A DNA stretch of 32,006 bases from Gemmatimonadota bacterium. Lineage in GTDB: Bacteria; Gemmatimonadota; Gemmatimonadetes; Longimicrobiales; Gaopeijiaceae. Below, one piece after another: positions 31,701 through 32,006 of this stretch (its first letter is position 1; the number at the start of each line of letters is the position of its first letter). The stretch covers positions 1 through 32,006 of the forward strand of contig JAJDNC010000097.1 in the NCBI GenBank assembly GCA_022340865.1, written 5' to 3'. Both the position numbers and the translations under genes were made by a program. Below the pieces are notes generated by a model. It saw nothing but the letters and a program-made list of their open reading frames with translations. It was not told where the DNA came from and made no database searches.

Positions 31701-31784
31701 ACGGGCGCCATCGATCTGAGGCACTTCACCGACGAGGAGGTCTTCAGCCAGATCGACGCGGCACTTTCGGAGGTGTGGAGCTGA
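28713..31784 (+). CDS. bamE: BamE-like HdrA subunit with two FAD domains
   Basis: A 1,023-residue flavoprotein, much longer than single HdrA (about 650). The first module (1-455) has a dinucleotide fold (GGGISG, 18-23), the HdrA-type FPTNDCSMCIESPKF section, and ferredoxin Cys groups C114-C117-C120-C124 and C168-C171-C175. The second module (about 460-1023) is a complete HdrA: VFACHCGANI (463-472), ACTPRTHEPLF, MANIREHCSWVH, GGGVAG (605-610) and LGGMAR, with two C-terminal [4Fe-4S] sites (C952, C955, C958, C962 and C985, C991, C992, C995). Two FADs suit the reported stoichiometry for the Bam complex. HdrA-type flavin is the site of electron bifurcation, so this is the presumed power source for the low-potential reaction. 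Starts at ATG 28713, overlapping bamD. Confidence 0.92.
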   Translation: MILPAGSLHDFGDVMVVGGGISGIQAALDLASSGFKVFLVEKKPTIGGKMAQLDKTFPTNDCSMCIESPKFIECDRHPNIEILSYTEVERVEGEAGDFTVTLVRKPRYVKEDVCTGCTTCTEYCPLNIPDPFNQELSTNKATHIYFSQAVPLVPYIDDQCLYLQDEKCSICESVCENQAIDLRQKPERQTVKVGAIVLSPGYDTFDPGERGDYGYGSIKNVVSSMDFERLLCSTGPHEGEILRPSDHKHPHKIAWIHCVGSRQQQDGGYSYCSAVCCSYIQKQVILAKDHDADTEAFIFHNDIRAYGKDFERFYQRAKNLPGVSFVRSYVEIGREIPETGNVTIRYATDAGGVKEEEFDLVVLGVGLGPPADNQKLAGQFGLELNKHGFCKTNPVNPIETTREGVFVSGAFQGPMDIPESVMSASGANALSGALLKARRGMLDTARVYPEERDVSEEEVKVGVFACHCGANIGRVVNVPSLVEYAKGLGHVAHAEEGLFICSTDAAAEIADTIREKGLNRVVVAACTPRTHEPLFRDTLREGGINQYFFDMANIREHCSWVHSKQKEEATQKAKDIVRMSVARVVGLEPLQEFELPVNKATLVVGGGVAGMTSALSLANQGFEVHLVEKDKDLGGMARRIHTTLEGVDVQTWLRDLIRQVYRHPMIHVSHEAKITDTTGYVGNFVTTVESEGRVQTIHHGATILATGAEEHRPTEYLYGEDERVVTQLELEDLIAKGDEKVGAAGRVVMIQCVGCRQEGRNYCARVCCSQAVKNALRLKELDPDREVWVLYRDMRTYGFREDYYYEAAQKGVRFIHWEPEGRPEVEAATDEEGKPVLQVGVPNAVLGQRLAVDADLVVLSAAVVPSQGNPEVARLFKVPTNPDGFFQEAHVKLRPVDFAADGVFLCGTNHYPKHIQETVSQAHGAAGRAVTLLSHDTVTASGSVCQVNDSACIACGACMDVCAYGAISWGGTRAAKRAEVNAALCKGDGLCCSTCPTGAIDLRHFTDEEVFSQIDAALSEVWS

Positions 31785-31833
31785 TGAGCGCGGTAGCGCG
31801 CAGGACTCCACCAGGGCATCCCCCGAACAACGA

Positions 31834-31841
31834 AAGGAGGT
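31834..31841 (+). promoter_or_regulatory. Strong ribosome binding site of selenoprotein gene
   Basis: AAGGAGGT lies 6 nt before ATG 31848 and is a near-complete anti-Shine-Dalgarno match, stronger than those of the upstream bam-like genes. It supports this ATG as a real start although the frame meets a TGA after 17 codons. Confidence 0.85.
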
Positions 31842-31847
31842 AAAGGC

Positions 31848-32006
31848 ATGGCCGGTCTCAGGCATACGCCGAGGATCGTCGCGTTCCTCTGCAATTGGTG
31901 AGCGTATTCCGCTGCGGACCTCTCTGGCGTGTCCAGACAAGCGTATGCACCGGAAGTTCGAATCATCCGACTGATGTGCTCGGGCCGGGTGGATATGGCC
32001 TTTGTG
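31848..32006 (+). CDS. bamF: BamF/MvhD-like selenoprotein, 3' truncated by window (TGA at 31899-31901 = Sec)
   Basis: First 53 codons of a hydrogenase delta-subunit (MvhD/FlpD) type protein. It reads MAGLRHTPRIVAFLCNW, then in-frame TGA as codon 18, then AYSAADLSGVSRQAYAPEVR and on through RIIRLMCSGRVDMAFV to the window edge without another stop. Family members have FLCNWCxYxxADLAGxSR and RxMCSGRVD, so the TGA falls exactly on the second Cys of CxxC and the homology continues across it. That is how selenocysteine genes look; BamF and some methanogen delta subunits are known selenoproteins. A hairpin just downstream (31902-31948) supports decoding. It would transfer electrons to the HdrA-like flavin of BamE through a [2Fe-2S] site. 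A sequencing error converting TGC/TGT to TGA is the only simple alternative. Confidence 0.9.
31902..31948 (+). promoter_or_regulatory. Candidate bacterial SECIS hairpin
   Basis: Directly after the TGA, GCGTA (31902-31906) can pair with TATGC (31944-31948, one G-T wobble), forming a basal stem. An upper stem TCTGG (31923-31927) with CCAGA (31933-31937) closes a 5-nt loop CGTGT containing GT, as bacterial SECIS loops usually do. The loop is 26 nt beyond the TGA, within the range I recall for bacterial elements. The middle part is loosely paired, so the exact fold is uncertain. Confidence 0.6.

Noticed and set aside
31784..31843. Micro-ORF as an independent gene
   Set aside because: Only 19 codons, low-complexity Pro/Arg content and no recognised family. 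Kept as an observation on coupling, not as a gene.
31899..31901. TGA as a nonsense mutation making a pseudogene
   Set aside because: Homology to the MvhD family continues in the same frame on both sides and the TGA falls exactly on a motif Cys, next to a hairpin; Sec is the simpler reading.
1..32006. CRISPR arrays, tRNA or rRNA genes, insertion sequences, phage genes
   Set aside because: I found no spaced direct repeats, cloverleaf-like segments, transposase or phage motifs. Codon usage looks uniform throughout, with no evident foreign island.

Overview
The window is about 32 kb of dense, high-GC bacterial DNA with no gene-free stretch over 300 bases. I see no tRNA, rRNA, CRISPR array or insertion sequence. 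Two lipobox-type lipoproteins, several exported hydrolases, a tricorn-type protease and an HdrA/MvhD-type redox system suggest a Gram-negative-like heterotroph with anaerobic capacity. Gemmatimonadota or a related phylum is my guess from general gene content, not something the sequence proves.

Layout. Positions 1-8472 hold the 3' part of a tricorn protease gene, a DUF2784 membrane protein, an M19 dipeptidase lipoprotein, two PLP enzymes (cysteine-synthase-like and class-V aminotransferase-like) and an exported protein of unknown function. Positions 8615-17679 hold a GH172 (DUF2961) lipoprotein, an AceTr-type transporter, a TauE/SafE permease with its usual TIGR02186-type partner, a membrane histidine-kinase-like protein whose phospho-accepting His is replaced by Gln, and an exported GH78 alpha-L-rhamnosidase. 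Positions 17692-20846 hold a trans-3-hydroxy-L-proline dehydratase-like enzyme, then divergently an alpha-oxoamine synthase overlapping an acetoacetate-decarboxylase-like gene.

Positions 21013-32006 are the highlight. Two moeA-type molybdenum/tungsten cofactor genes (one fused to a periplasmic-binding-like domain) are transcribed leftward. Divergently, a TetR regulator with a near-consensus promoter and a palindromic operator starts a tightly overlapping rightward operon. It encodes a BamB-like tungsten oxidoreductase, a BamC-like ferredoxin, a BamD-like HdrC-HdrB fusion, a BamE-like double-FAD HdrA, and the start of a BamF/MvhD-like subunit. This is the gene order of the electron-bifurcating class II benzoyl-CoA reductase. 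The last gene carries an in-frame TGA inside its CxxC motif (C15-N-W-TGA18), and the reading frame continues with clear MvhD sequence, so I read it as selenocysteine. A SECIS-like hairpin lies just after the TGA. Ordinary ORF calling stops after 17 codons and misses this gene. The window ends inside it, so BamGHI-like subunits, if present, lie outside.

How the pieces fit: MoeA proteins would supply the tungsten/molybdenum pterin, BamBC would do the ring (or other acyl-CoA) reduction, and BamDEF would supply low-potential electrons by flavin-based bifurcation. TetR probably responds to an acyl-CoA or aromatic ligand. The first 20 kb is ordinary peptide, amino-acid and plant-polysaccharide catabolism. 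All family assignments are from reading the sequence and memory of the families; no search was run.
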